From positions 152,313,035 through 152,377,034 of the forward strand of contig OZ005648.1 of assembly GCA_963930645.1 (NCBI GenBank): DNA of 64,000 bases, written 5' to 3'. Made by a program: the position numbers and the translations under genes. How positions within the stretch are numbered: position 1 is the stretch's first letter; every line of letters starts with the position of its first letter. The DNA is from Salticus scenicus. Its lineage: Eukaryota; Arthropoda; Arachnida; Araneae; Salticidae. Of this stretch, positions 11,301-23,523 are shown piece after piece. The notes under the pieces were generated by a model. It had not been told where the DNA came from, searched no databases, and worked only from the letters and a program-made list of their open reading frames with translations.

Positions 11301-13100
11301 ATCAAACTTTATATATTATTGGACCTAGACGTAAATCAAAGCTGATTACATTTGGGGATAAATTGCACAAAAGGTGACGCTGCCATATTTTTTACTTTTT
11401 TAATTTAATATAGCTGTATAAGACAAAATTCTGCATAAACGTACATAAATAAGGAAATTTGTTTCTAACTTTTAATTATGAAAATTTAAAAAATATATAA
11501 ATATTTATGATAGCAATATTCAACCAGGAAAAGTTTTTGCATGTGCACGGGCATCATTCTCCCCCCCCCCCCCCCTACTCCTATCTCCATTCAGGGAAAC
11601 CCTTGGAGTGTGTAAATTTTAAATATGGGTATCATTCAAAAGAACTCGTGAATACCTTTAAAAACGATGATTAAATTATAGATCTGGAATAATAAAATAA
11701 AATTTATCGAAGTTTTTCATTTTTAAGAATATATATATATTATATATCTTGTGGAAAATTGACTTTTTTCGACAATTAATGTTATACTTCTCTGGGAGGA
11801 AAATAGTCAACATTCATCATGAAAAATATTTTTATAAATAATTTGTAGTGAGTGAAACGGTATAGAAAACTGTAGAAGAAAGATTTGTGGTGAACACCTC
11901 ATACTAGTTTTAATGATGAAATTATGGTCACGTCATCTCAAAATCTATAATTCCGTTGGCAACCTGGAAGTAGAAAATTTTTACGAATCCAATACTTTCT
12001 ACTTTGAAAACAAAACAAAGCAAAACAAAAATATTATTAGATTATTTTCTTTTATGGTAAATGTTAATAAATTTAATACTACTTAGTGTAATCTATACAA
12101 AAGAAAATTAATATTTATTGTTTTAAAATGTAATAATTTTCTAAAAGTTTGCTGTGTTTATGGAATATATGCTAAAATCCCTTCCCCCTCCAATTAATAA
12201 AAAAATAAGTTAAAATAAGTGAACAAATATTTGGAGGGCAGGGCAAGGAGGGATATACAAAGCAGTAAGAAAGTAGAAAATATCATTATTATTATTTTTT
12301 TTTATTTGAAGGGGTGGAAAGGGGTGGATGCTGTGTTCAAAAGATCGAAAATTGGTCTAACATGGATTTTTCTCTACTAATATATATACGAAAAGACATA
12401 TATACAAAAATGATATTTATTTTATATTTATAGGAAGTTTCTGATGTTCAAGGATACCATTTTTTCCGTTTATTATTTTTTTCTGGGACCCCCCTCCCCA
12501 CGCATAACACTCATTGTGATTTTCATTATATAACACTCATTGCGATTATATATAACACTCATTGTGATTTTCATAAAAAGGTAAGATATAAATATAATGA
12601 GGTTATGTTAAAAAAATATAATTTAATTTTCCCTTGCCACCCCTCAGCCCCCAAGTGTGTGCGACGCTGTAATTTTTTCATAAATAGTAAGTAACTGTTA
12701 TATAAAGTTTCATTAAAATCTGTAAGAAGATGATTTAAAAACAATTATTTTCTTTTAATCTGCCCCTATTCTCTCTCCTCCCCCCCCACCCCCCAGGTAT
12801 ATACTAGGAATGTTGTACCAATTTAATTGAAATTTCTAAATATGTAATGTGAAAGTTCTTTAAATTCATTATTTGATATTTATTGTTCTTGCGATTTGCA
12901 AAATGCAAAAGTGCCTTTTTCCTTTTGCACTTTCTTTCTTTCGTGCATTTTTTTCCGGGATCCGCTTTTTTTTTTTACCTCATAACGTTCCAAGGTTCAT
13001 CTCTGTAAAGTAACCTTAGATTTGCTTTAGTCCAAAGGACTCGATATCTCGGATTGGTATTCTAACATTTACTACTCTGTTAAACTTCATTTCTAAGAAA
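11301..13100. other. AT-rich DNA with C runs and a short tandem repeat
   Basis: C14 run at about 11561-11574. A roughly 25 bp unit, ataacactcattgtgatttt, occurs three times at about 12503-12575. Further C runs lie at about 12489 and 12780-12796. No coding sequence recognised. Confidence 0.6.
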
Positions 13101-13194
13101 TTGTCTAATTGCATACAGGCGTTTCCCGTACTTTATATTCCTATAGCGTGTTGTCAGGATAATAAGGTGAGTTTAGAGCAAAAGAAGAAACACC

Positions 13195-13493
13195 TGTTAG
13201 GCCTGCCGCACACCAAAGAGGCAAGCGACAGCGGCATAGGCGACACGTCTCGTGAATTGGAGACGCGGCGCAAGCGACTCGAGTTTCATACTCACACCGA
13301 AACGACAGAGACATCCTGCGAAGGAAGCGTTTTTGATCACGTGTGCGTGTTGACTTTTGAGATTTCAGGTTTTATTTATTATAATATAAGGAGATTATAA
13401 TTTCTAAATCTATTATAATTTCAAGTAAAACAGAAAAAAAAAAAAAAAAAGATAAGAGTAATTAAGGAGAAAATAATTATTAAATTTAAAAAT

Positions 13494-13528
<35 letters not shown>

Positions 13529-14640
13529 AATCAAATATTATATTCTAACTAAAAACACTTAATTTTTCTTTGTGATTTAAGGGAAAGTAATTTTCATATT
13601 TTTGTGGGGGAAGGGGGGTGTTAATGTTTTATTTAAATTTATAATTAACATTTGATAAACATCTTCTAATAGAAAAAGCTGATCGCTTGCTTCAATTGTG
13701 TTACTATTGTTGTGTAAAAATAAATAGTCTATTAAATTATTAAAAGAATTTATTTCAACCTGGAAAAAAAAAAAAAAAAAAAAAACTTTATTATTAAATA
13801 AATAAATAATTTAAATAATTTTTATATCGCACTTTTTATTTATATTTTATTTGTTTATTTATTTATTCAATTTTTTTTTTTCAATTTTTTTTTATTTATA
13901 TATACTTTTTAATTTATATTCATTTAAATGAATGAATAAAATAAAAGTTAATTTTTCTTATTTAAAAAATGTTTAATTTTTTAAAATAAAAATAAAAGAA
14001 TAATTTAAGAGAAAATAATTATTAAATTTAAAAACTAATTTTTCGTTGTTGAATTATTAAAGTCTTTTAACTTAAAAAAAAAATATTATTTTTTTTATCA
14101 TTTAAATAAATGAATAATTTAGGGGAAAATAATTTTTATATTTCATTTATTTATTCCTTTATTTTGTTAATGTTTTATTTACATTTTTATTTAATGTTTT
14201 ATATCCTGTTACTAGCAGAAAACAAAGCTTGTCTGCTTTAATTAAGTTATTATTGATATGCAAACAAATATTCTACAAAATTATTACTATTATTATTATT
14301 TTATTTTTTTTAAAGCTAAAAAAAGTGTTTTTATTTATTTTTTTCTTTATAATTTAAATAAATGAATAAATTAAGAAAAATAATTTTACATTGCACCTTA
14401 TATTTGTTTCTTTATTGTTAAATTTAAATTAATAGTTTCCAGTTGAAAACGTTGCTTTTAAATTTGAACCGTTTTTAATAAAAAATTGCAAAATGATGCA
14501 AAACCCAATAATTTCCAAGATGTTATTAACATTGTAATAAATTCCTATATTTGATCTTCTTCCCTTTAAATGAATAATTTTTCTCTATTTTTCCTTTTTA
14601 TTGTTTTTCTATAGAATACATCTTTGAAAAAAAAAAAAAA
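13195..14640 (+). repeat. Dispersed repeat R-D, copy 1
   Basis: Begins with a GC-rich head (gcctgccgcacaccaaagag, gcaagcgacagcggcata) and continues with about 1.2 kb of AT-rich DNA in which a block of about 500 bp recurs (tttaagggaaaataattt, then aaatttataattaac, then gcttgctttaattgtgtta, then atagtctattaaattatt). It matches 19016-20800 in the same orientation. The 99-codon frame at 13101-13400 runs across the GC-rich head and is not shared as a frame by copy 2, so I do not treat it as a gene. Confidence 0.75.
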
Positions 14641-14695
14641 AGAAAGAAAAATAGTAGAATTCAATCATTACATTTTTTCTTAAATTATTTTTCTA

Positions 14696-14727
<32 letters not shown>

Positions 14728-14729
<2 letters not shown>

Positions 14730-15010
14730 CCAGCGAGGGTCGAACCGAGTACCATTGTGACACGAGTTCAACCCTTTACCCCTAACCGCCCAATTCACCG
14801 TCAACCTCCACCGCTGGTTTATCAGTAAACCACAGGTTCAGAAGGAAATTCTATTCACCGTTAACTCGCCTCTGTGGTAGCGCCGCTTAAAACGTAACCC
14901 AGGTGCATAAACTCAACTTACCTCAAACGGCAGGTTAGATTAGGTAGAGAAGCGAGTTTCAGCTTCGAATACTATCTGACCAATCATAGTGCGTGAATGG
15001 TCGAAAGTGA
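14728..15010 (-). repeat. Repeat R-E with tRNA-like segment, copy 1
   Basis: On the minus strand it carries gggcggttaggggtaaaggg (A-box-like) and ctcggttcgaccctcgc (good B box), preceded by ttcaccgttaactcgcctct. The region around caccgttaac and caggttcag is also found at 18190-18390 in the other orientation. It may be a tRNA-derived SINE fused to a MITE-like body. Confidence 0.5.
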
Positions 15011-15394
15011 ATACGCTCAGATATTGTCCGCCATTTTTTAATAAAAACTGGTGATTTAAAAAATAAAAATGATGCGTATAAGTTATACTTTTTTGAAAAG
15101 AACTTTCAAAATTATAAATTTTTTGTGTGAACGCTATATACGTTTAATAAATTGTTTTAAAGATATTTGATTAGGAAGTTTACCAGTGACGATTGGTCTG
15201 TTGCTTTTACATTAAAATAATAAAACAAAAATAACCCTAAAATTAAAGACTAAAGAATAACTTTCTGAAAATAATCGATTTTGACGTCCTCAGAGCTATA
15301 AATTCTTAGTTAAATCATGTGAATTCATCATTCATAATAAAATAATTGTAAAAATGCTCATTTAAGGACTCTGTTATAAATAACATAAGGACAC

Positions 15395-15475
15395 TGCTAT
15401 TCGTCTCCTAGTGGCTTGGACGCAGAGCGTTTCATTTCAGATCAACAGTACCCGGGTTCAAACCCCGTTACGTCC
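15395..15475 (+). repeat. tRNA-like sequence, probably a SINE head or tRNA pseudogene
   Basis: The B box gggttcaaacccc is excellent. A GGACG...CGTCC pair closes an acceptor-like stem, but the D arm is too short for a functional tRNA (about 58 nt between the stem ends). A T run follows, as in Pol III termination. Confidence 0.5.
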
Positions 15476-15479
15476 TATT

Positions 15480-16391
15480 TAGTTTTTTTTTTTTGGTTTT
15501 TTAATTTTTTATTTATAAGTCTGGAAAAAAGAAGTTTAAAATAAACAATTTGCCAGTTGTAAGTTTTAATTCAGCAATTAATTTCTACTTCATTATTAGT
15601 TGAATTTAACTTTTATTTCAGTATAAATTCAAGTAAATATTTCAAAAGTAAGCATTTTAGTTTTAAAATTTAATTGCTTTTTTTTTTTTAAATATTTTTT
15701 TTAATTTAATTAAAACAAAAAAGTTAAATTTAATGAATAATGAAGTAGAAAAAAATTTGTAAGTTAAATAATACATATATACACAATAACAAGAGATTAA
15801 ATTAAGAATAAAGAAATAAATAATAATAAAAAAAATATTTCAGTTTAAAGTTTAATTTCTGTTTAATAACTTTTCAAAAGCAGAAAAATGATTAAACATT
15901 TCATTTTTAAATTATTTTATTTAAACTAACAGAAAGAAGAGGGAAAAAAAAGAGAGAGAGAGAGAAGTAGAAGAAAGTTCCATTTTTGTTAAATAAAATT
16001 AATAATAATAATAATAATAATATTAAATTATACATTATCAAATTAACTTAAACATTTTTATTTATTTATTTTATTATTAGTGTACGTGCTCTTACTCTAG
16101 CGAAATATTTGAAGCGATAATAATAATTTATGGGCGGAAAATTAAATTAGTTACAAATTGTAGCTTCTGGTATATAATAACTATAATTAAATTTAAATGT
16201 AATATATATATATATATATGCATATACATATCAAAATATAAGCATTTTATTATGATTATGATTATTATTTTATTTCATTCAGAAAAGGGGGGGGGGATAT
16301 TTTTTTTTCAACATTTAAATTAAATATTCATATTTTCCTTGTTAGTAATAAGAGATATTAGGGAATTGCTAATACATGCAACATTGCGTAT

Positions 16392-16447
<56 letters not shown>

Positions 16448-16769
16448 CTGTGGTGCTTTTATCACAAAAACCAACAGCATTAATTAACAAAAAATAGTCT
16501 ATTAAAGACTGAAGAATAAATTACTAAAAATAATCACTTTTGTGTTAACAAAAGCCGAGTGCACATACGCAAATTGTTTTATTTCGTTTGCGTCTTTATT
16601 TTTTAAGTTTGATTACTAATTTTTATCATCAACTTACTTTTTTATAAACAGCAAAGGACTAAGATTATGACTCGAGAAATATTTACTTAACAAAACAGAT
16701 TTAGGTATTTATCTTTTAATTACGAATTATTGTTATCGCTTCGATGATTTTGATGCCGATTGTAACTAC
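15480..16769. other. AT-rich DNA with microsatellites
   Basis: No gene seen. (AG)n at 15950-15966, (AAT)n at about 16001-16020, (AT)n at 16200-16220 and a long (AT)n at 16396-16446. Confidence 0.7.
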
Positions 16770-16967
16770 TCTAGGTTCCTAAGCCAGCAGGTGGAGTGTC
16801 TTTCGTAGGAATCTTTCTAAGGGGTCCTGGCCTGTATTCATACTAGTTTCGGAGAAAACCACGGAAATTTTAGAATAACGAGGTCGACGAGCAGGACCTG
16901 GGATCGAACCTGGCACTTCCCATCTACCAGCTCTGAATGCAGAACCACTCGGTTACTACTGGGGCTT
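16770..16967 (-). repeat. tRNA-derived SINE, family 1, copy b (best copy)
   Basis: Minus strand: A box in accgagtggttctgcattc, B box ggttcgatccc, then a body with gtggttttctccgaaac, tgaatacaggccagg and a tail towards 16770. The head resembles class II tRNAs (Leu/Ser type) in its GCCGAGTGG style. This is the copy I used to recognise the family. A function beyond SINE transcription is not implied. Confidence 0.85.
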
Positions 16968-17017
16968 TAATTTAAAATTAAAGGGAATTTTTTTTTAACT
17001 GAGCAAGGGATTGAACG

Positions 17018-17097
<80 letters not shown>

Positions 17098-17191
17098 AGT
17101 TTTACTTTCTAATTTAAATGGTTTTGAAGAAGATACAATTAACACTTATATTTTAATAGATATGTATGCAAATTTTCTTAATCTGACAACT

Positions 17192-17231
<40 letters not shown>

Positions 17232-17473
17232 GCTTCGTAACGTCCCCCTTCCCTTTAAAAAATTAAACATGCTAGCTAAACGCGAATATTTCAATAATTT
17301 GAATGTATGTATCTTTTTATCGTTTATAATATGAATAGAAAATAGAAAATCTACAATATTTTTTATTTTTTTTAAATGCAATTCTAATATTAAAAAAAAA
17401 AAAAAAATAAATAAATAAATTTAAAACATCATGATGGGAGAATAAAAAATTCCCATTAAATATGTAAGATTCA

Positions 17474-17507
<34 letters not shown>

Positions 17508-17842
17508 GAAATAAATTATTTCTCACAACCCATTAAATTATAAGATATTGTCTAATGTTTGTTCAATTAACAGTTTATATCCTTTGTCATTTAAACATTA
17601 AAAGATAAACTTATTTATTGACAAGATATTTTTCTGTGTTTTCCAATATAATTTTATTCCGTGCAATTTGTTTTTATTAAAAATGTAATCAATAAAATTA
17701 TTTTCCATGGTGAGTACACATGATTTCATATCTTGTAACTTAATTTTGAAGAAAAAGAAAATCGCTAAAATGGTTCCTACAGACATCCTCAAAGCGCATT
17801 TGATCTGAATTATTATTATTATTATTATTATTTTTTTTTTGT

Positions 17843-17884
<42 letters not shown>

Positions 17885-18180
17885 GATAGCATTGTTTTAA
17901 ATATATCAAAATATACGCTTCAAAAATTCGTTTAAAATATTTTTATGATTTCTTTTAAAAAATACTCATTAATTTCCCACTTATTCACAAGAAAAGCAAT
18001 GTTCTTAAATATACAAAATTTTCATTTTGGTTCACCATTACTATTACAAATTGTTTTATTTCTTATGAAATAATAAATAGTTTTTTTTTTTTTTTTTTTT
18101 TTTTTACAATATCTATATATAAACGTTTCGGATCCATGAAATAAAGAAAAACAAATCTTAAACACGCGCGACGTGTCTTC
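16968..18180. repeat. Microsatellite-rich stretch
   Basis: (AC)n then (AT)n at 17021-17096, (AAT)n at 17193-17228, T33 at about 17473-17504, (ATT)n at about 17812-17832, an A run of more than 30 at 17849-17881 and a T run at 18080-18105. The frames called over the homopolymers are not genes. Confidence 0.8.
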
Positions 18181-18189
18181 TTATGGGTA

Positions 18190-18395
18190 TTAAATCACGT
18201 GCTTTCATTCGACCAATCAACTTTCAGCAGTTCAATCTACGCTGAAAACCTTCAGGTTCAGTAACCAGCTTTGCAAGTTAACGGTGAATAACAAATATTC
18301 AACCCAGGTTTTCAGTCGCAAGCCTAGAGTTTTTGCACCTGGGGTTGAACTAGTAGTTGAAGGTTATCGGTGAATTAGCCGGTAAGCCACGCATC
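18190..18395 (+). repeat. Repeat R-E, copy 2
   Basis: Shares caccaggttcagtaaccagc-like, gttaacggtgaata and ggttgaact words with the minus strand of 14728-14900. More diverged than copy 1. Ends at the AT-rich flank near 18420. Confidence 0.45.
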
Positions 18396-18779
18396 CCTTG
18401 CTAGTAATCGTGTTCTGTTTCTTCTATCGGAAACGGTCAAACGGATGAAATTCAAGAGCGAAATTTTAATATATAATGGGGGTTATTGCATAAAATTGTT
18501 ACTCTATAATTTGTTTTCATCCGAATTTTTTTTATTTTAATATGTTTTTCCTTTTTATCTGAACTTAAATTGATTGTTTGCTGTATATTACACGGACTTG
18601 AATTTGGTATTGTCATTGTAGGACTCAGCGTAATCACTTTTGTTTTAATACTATTATTTATACAAAGCAATCTTCGTAATATGCAATCGAAGAAAAATAT
18701 TGTAAAGGATTACTAAATATTTCTATTAAAGTTATTAGTATTGAAAAAAGCGACTGCGTTGAGCCCAGTGTTATTTAAA

Positions 18780-19195
18780 TTTACCCACAGTTGTCAAATC
18801 TCTATCGCCGCCATGTTGCAACATGAGCGACATGTCGAAAGGTTGTAGCATGCGCGATTCGAGCGACAGACGGGAGACACACGCTCGACTGATAAGACAT
18901 GACGCTTGTCTCTCTGGTGTGCGTATGCAGTAAAGTGAAAGTTAGCGGCAATGCTGGGGATTGTCTCTTATGTCGTCCAAGTCGCGCTTGTTTCTTTGGT
19001 GTGCGGCCTGCCTTAGGCAGGCTGCACACCAAAGAGGCAAGCGACAGCGGCATACGCGACATGTCTCTGGAATCGCGGATGCGACGCAAGCAACTTGTCT
19101 TTTGACCCTTTTCCATCCGCACACCGAAGCGACAAACACTTCGAGCTGCATAGTGGTGAGCGACCACCTCCCGTCTTAGAATCGTAGAATAACAA
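18780..19195. repeat. GC-rich palindrome cluster with 59 nt hairpin
   Basis: This island holds a palindrome catgttgcaacatg (18812-18825), cgacatgtcg (18828-18837) and a strong hairpin at 18985-19043. The hairpin arms are gtttctttggtgtgcggcct and its complement around gcctgccttaggcaggc. The motif caccaaagaggcaagcgaca is the start of repeat R-D, here meeting a second copy head to head. The end (19147-19190: ctgcatagtggtgagcg to gtcttagaatcgtagaat) matches the 3' end of the retrotransposon at 29008-29050. Confidence 0.65.
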
Positions 19196-19567
19196 GTTCG
19201 AAATTTATTATAATTTCAAGTAAAAAAAAAAAAAAAAAAAATGATATATATATATATATATATTTTTTAATAAAAGAATAATTTAGAAGAAAATAATTAT
19301 TAAATTTAAAAATAGATTTTTTTTTGTTAAGTTATTCAAATATATTAAACCTAAAAATTAAACACTCTTTTAATTTTTCTTTGTTATTTAAGGGAAAGTA
19401 ATTTTTATATCTTTGTGGGGGGAGAGATTAATGTTTTATTTAAATTTATAATTAACATCATTTGATAAACACGTCTAATAGAAAACACTGATCGCTTGCT
19501 TTAATTGTGTTATTATTGATGTGTAAAAATAAATAGTCTATTAAATTATTAAAATATTTTATTTCAA

Positions 19568-19602
<35 letters not shown>

Positions 19603-20362
19603 TATTAAATAAATGAATAATTTAAGAGAAAAAAATTTTTGTATCGCACTTTTTATTTATCCTTTGTTGTTTTGTTTAATTCATATTAATTCAAATAAAT
19701 GAATAAAATAAAAGTTTAATTTTTCTTATTTAAAAAATGTTTATTTTTTTAAATAAAAATAAAAGCATAATTTACGAGAAAATAATTATTTAATTTAAAA
19801 ACAAATTTTTCGTTGTTAAATCATTAAAGAATTTTAACTTAAAAAAATTATCATTTTACTTTATCATTTAAATAAATAAATAATTTAAGGGAAAATAATT
19901 TTAACATTTTATTTATTTTTGTTAAATCATTTATTTTGTTAATGTTTAAATTCAAATTTAAATTTAATATTTGACATCGTGTTTCTAGCAGAAAACAGTG
20001 CTCGTTTGCTTTAAGTTATTATTGACAAGTAAAATATATATTCTATTAAATTATTATTATTTTTTTGTAACTAAAAAAAGTGTTTTTACTTACTTACTTA
20101 TTTATTTATTTTTTATAATTTAAATAAATGAATAATTTAAGAGAAATAATTTTTACATCGCACTTTTTATTTATTTTTTATTGTTATATATAAATTTAAA
20201 TTAACAGTTTCCAAATTAAAACATTGCTTTTAAATTTGAACAATTATCAAGAAAAAATTGTAAACCGATATAAAAACTCAATAATTTCCATGAGGTTTTC
20301 AATCTTCAACGTTAAACAATATTGCAAAGAGAAATTTTGACAATATATATATATATGTATAC

Positions 20363-20414
<52 letters not shown>

Positions 20415-20800
20415 CATTAATCATATATATACGTATTATACATATTAATAATTTTTCTAAAGTTAGTAAAAGCCGAGCAACAAAAGATTTCAGACCCCTG
20501 AAACCACATAAACCAATAAGAATAAAAATTCATTAAATTAAAATTACCAGTGAAGACTTGTCGTAAATTATTGAAATAAATAATTTTGATTTTTGAATGA
20601 ATAAATTTTATTTATGGATTTTTTTATTTAATTTATCTTCAAACTTACCTTAATATTATTCCTAGATAGTTAGTTGCTAATTAAATTAAATTATATATTA
20701 TTAACCAGGTACTAAATTTCTATATTTTAACATGATCTTCTTCCTTTGAAATGAATAATTTCTCTTCTCTTTTCCTTTCTTTCAGTAGAGTATATATTTA
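19016..20800 (+). repeat. Dispersed repeat R-D, copy 2
   Basis: Parallel to 13195-14640, with the same GC-rich head and the same AT-rich blocks in order. A stretch of about 430 bp at 20305-20730, including an (AT)n tract at 20341-20410, has no counterpart in copy 1 and looks inserted. A further partial copy of the R-D end is at 21213-21330. Confidence 0.7.
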
Positions 20801-20811
20801 TATAAATTATT

Positions 20812-21035
20812 TTCAAGCCTTTTAGGTGACCTCGGGCATTGCATGCTGTAAATTTTTAGCAGTTTGCATACAGCATGACTGAAAGATTAACTAATTTGCA
20901 CACAACATTCATTCAATGCTCTTGAAAAGTAATGAATTTGAATGTTTCAATATCAAGTTACTTATATTTTTCTTTTCGTCAACTTTATTCATTTTTTATA
21001 GTTCTTCATGTGATACTTGGTTTCATAATATTTCC
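20812..21035 (+). repeat. Dispersed repeat R-C, copy 2
   Basis: Same orientation as 9455-9680 and similar over its length. It sits directly after R-D copy 2, whereas copy 1 lies 3.5 kb before R-D copy 1. Confidence 0.8.
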
Positions 21036-21039
21036 CTCC

Positions 21040-21486
21040 CATAAAAAAAAAAAAAAAAAAAGAGAAAAAGAAAAACCCTAGTTAAATTTAATAATTATTT
21101 TTCTTACATTATTCATCGATATAAAAAAAAAAAAAAGAAAGAAGAAAGAAAGAAACAAAAGAAAAAAGTTCTCGTCGGGAGATTTTTAACATTTATTTAT
21201 TATTATTATTATTATTTTAAACATGAATAACTTTTCTGTCTTTTCCTTTTTAATGTTTTTTTTAATAGAATATATGTCTTTAAATTTAATAATTATCTTT
21301 TTCTTAAATTATTTATCTATTTAGAAATATAAATAAAATTAAAAATTGCATGTAGGGTGCGCCGCTAATTATTTTTAGGAAAGAAGCGAAGCATACACCT
21401 GGGCTATTTCTCAGGTTGTTTTCTGTATTAATGTATATGAATGATATGCTTTATATACTTAGCACCGATGTCATATGCAATCGAAC

Positions 21487-21556
<70 letters not shown>

Positions 21557-23520
21557 CATAGTCGCCGACTTTTGGTTTTCACTACGTGGGGAGAGATTTA
21601 TTTCTTACACCCAACTGAAAGCGGGAGGGAGGGGGGGGAGGTAATATACTCCAAAAAAATTATTAAATATAATATCACATTATTAAAAGGATACTTGGCG
21701 CTGGATTATTAAAACCAGTAAAAACTATAACGTCAGAAACGCCAAAGAAAAATATTTTTCTTTGGCAATAACCTTTATTTATTTCATATGTATATTATAA
21801 AGTGTTATTAATAAACACAGTAATTTTTACAGAAAAAAAAAAAAAAAAAAAAAAAAAACAGGAATTACATAAATAAAAATTTAGAAATTTATTATTATTA
21901 TTGTTATTATTTTATTTAAGAATTTTTATTTATTTATTTATTTTTTCTACAGTTTTCTATATTTTGTCACTAAATTTTTTTTGCAGCCATAAGAATATGT
22001 GTTATAACTTAATGGGTGGAAACACAATTTAAAGATTTACTATACTTATGACGATCAAATAAATTTAAAATTTAAAATATTTTCTCAGTTATATTGGAAA
22101 TGTCAAAGCACACTTTTAGCAAAAAACTGAAAAATCGATATCTTCACTAAATTTTGCTTTTGAAAGGTCCAGGGATAATTGCATACTAGTGCAGTAAAAT
22201 GCATTGAAATGCTGTTCAAAAATGTAAAGAATAAAATCTTGGGATCACCATGAAATTTCAAGAAGTCGTATTAATCGTAACTGTACAAGACCATTTATCA
22301 GACGAAAATTTATAGAAACCAGGCAGGATAAAAGCAGAAGCGCATTACATTTAGAACGTGCGTTAAGTCCATTCAAAGAGGGGGAAAAATAAATAAATAA
22401 AAATCCAGAAAATACTTACGTGTTTACTGATAAGTAGATGAATAATTCAACTTTTTAAAAAATGCACCATAAAAAGGTGAAAAGCCGTAGTTATTTTGGA
22501 TAACAATAGTTTTAGATAAAAATTGTTATTTTGGATCTAAATAATTTAGTATTATCTTTCGCCAGGTGAAAAGTTAGGCACAAGCAAAGCTTGTTCCTAC
22601 TTTAATATTTTAAGAACGTTGAATAAGGATCAAGTCTAACTATTTCTATTCGAAACAATCATTGTTTGGTTTTGGAATTTATGATGTTTTCGTACAAACT
22701 TTTCTTCATTATTTTAAAGTAATGTTATTTCTAAAATTTACACTTTCGAATCTATTTAAAAATTAAAAATCTTATTTAGAAAAATGTTAAATTCTTTTAG
22801 AATATTGACAGATATGCTTTTATTTAAACACATTTATAGTCACCCAGTATTTTACTACTGACTCTTTTTTTACTATCACGGGTCTATTTTTTCATATCTG
22901 CAATTATGCAACGAAGATCATGTGTATTTTTTTTTTTTTATTATTATATTTTTATCATAAAGTTTTAATGAAGAATGAAGTTATAAAAGTTATAAAATTA
23001 ACAATTTATGATTTCAACAAAAAGAAAAAAATTACTTTTTTTTTTTTTTTTTGTTTTTTTAAGAATAAGAAGCTTTAAGAATTTTTTTTTCCTTATGACA
23101 TATTTAATATTAAAACAGGGAAATAAAAATAAAAATAATAATTAAATAATTAATTAAAAATCTTAGCAATTTACAGATTACAGTGCTAATGAGTAACTTT
23201 TATCCAGAGTTTCACACAAAATAAATTAATTATAAAAAATAAGATTATTTTTTCATTTTTATAAAATTGTATAAATTCTTCGATCAAATGCCAGATTTAT
23301 TTTAACCTTAATTTTAAGATAGCCTTTTATGCAAAATAATACAATGGTTGTAATAATATCTGCAAATAATATATATATTAGAATTAGACCGAAAATTTGG
23401 TTAGCATTTGGTAGACAATAAGGAATATTTGGTTCGGATTGATATTTTAATATTCAGAAACTGAATGCTAAGAATAAAAATAAATTTTAAATAAATTAAA
23501 ACATTGAAATGTTTTGATTA
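21040..23520. other. AT-rich DNA with an (AT)n(TG)n tract
   Basis: No gene recognised. (AT)n at 21490-21538 runs into (TG)n to 21556. A run at 21833-21858. The part at 22080-22380 is less repetitive than its surroundings, but no frame or splice pattern convinces. Confidence 0.6.
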
Positions 23521-23523
23521 ATA

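Noticed and set aside
13101..13400. 99-codon frame as a gene
   Set aside because: It lies over the GC-rich head of repeat R-D, and the second copy (from 19016) does not keep the frame.
15395..15475. Functional tRNA gene
   Set aside because: The B box is good but the D arm is too short and the distance between acceptor strands is about 58 nt.
17598..17909. 103-codon minus frame
   Set aside because: It consists of poly-Phe, poly-Lys and poly-Ile coded by homopolymers and (ATT)n.
18802..19195. Five overlapping frames on both strands
   Set aside because: They reflect a GC-rich palindromic island with few stop codons.
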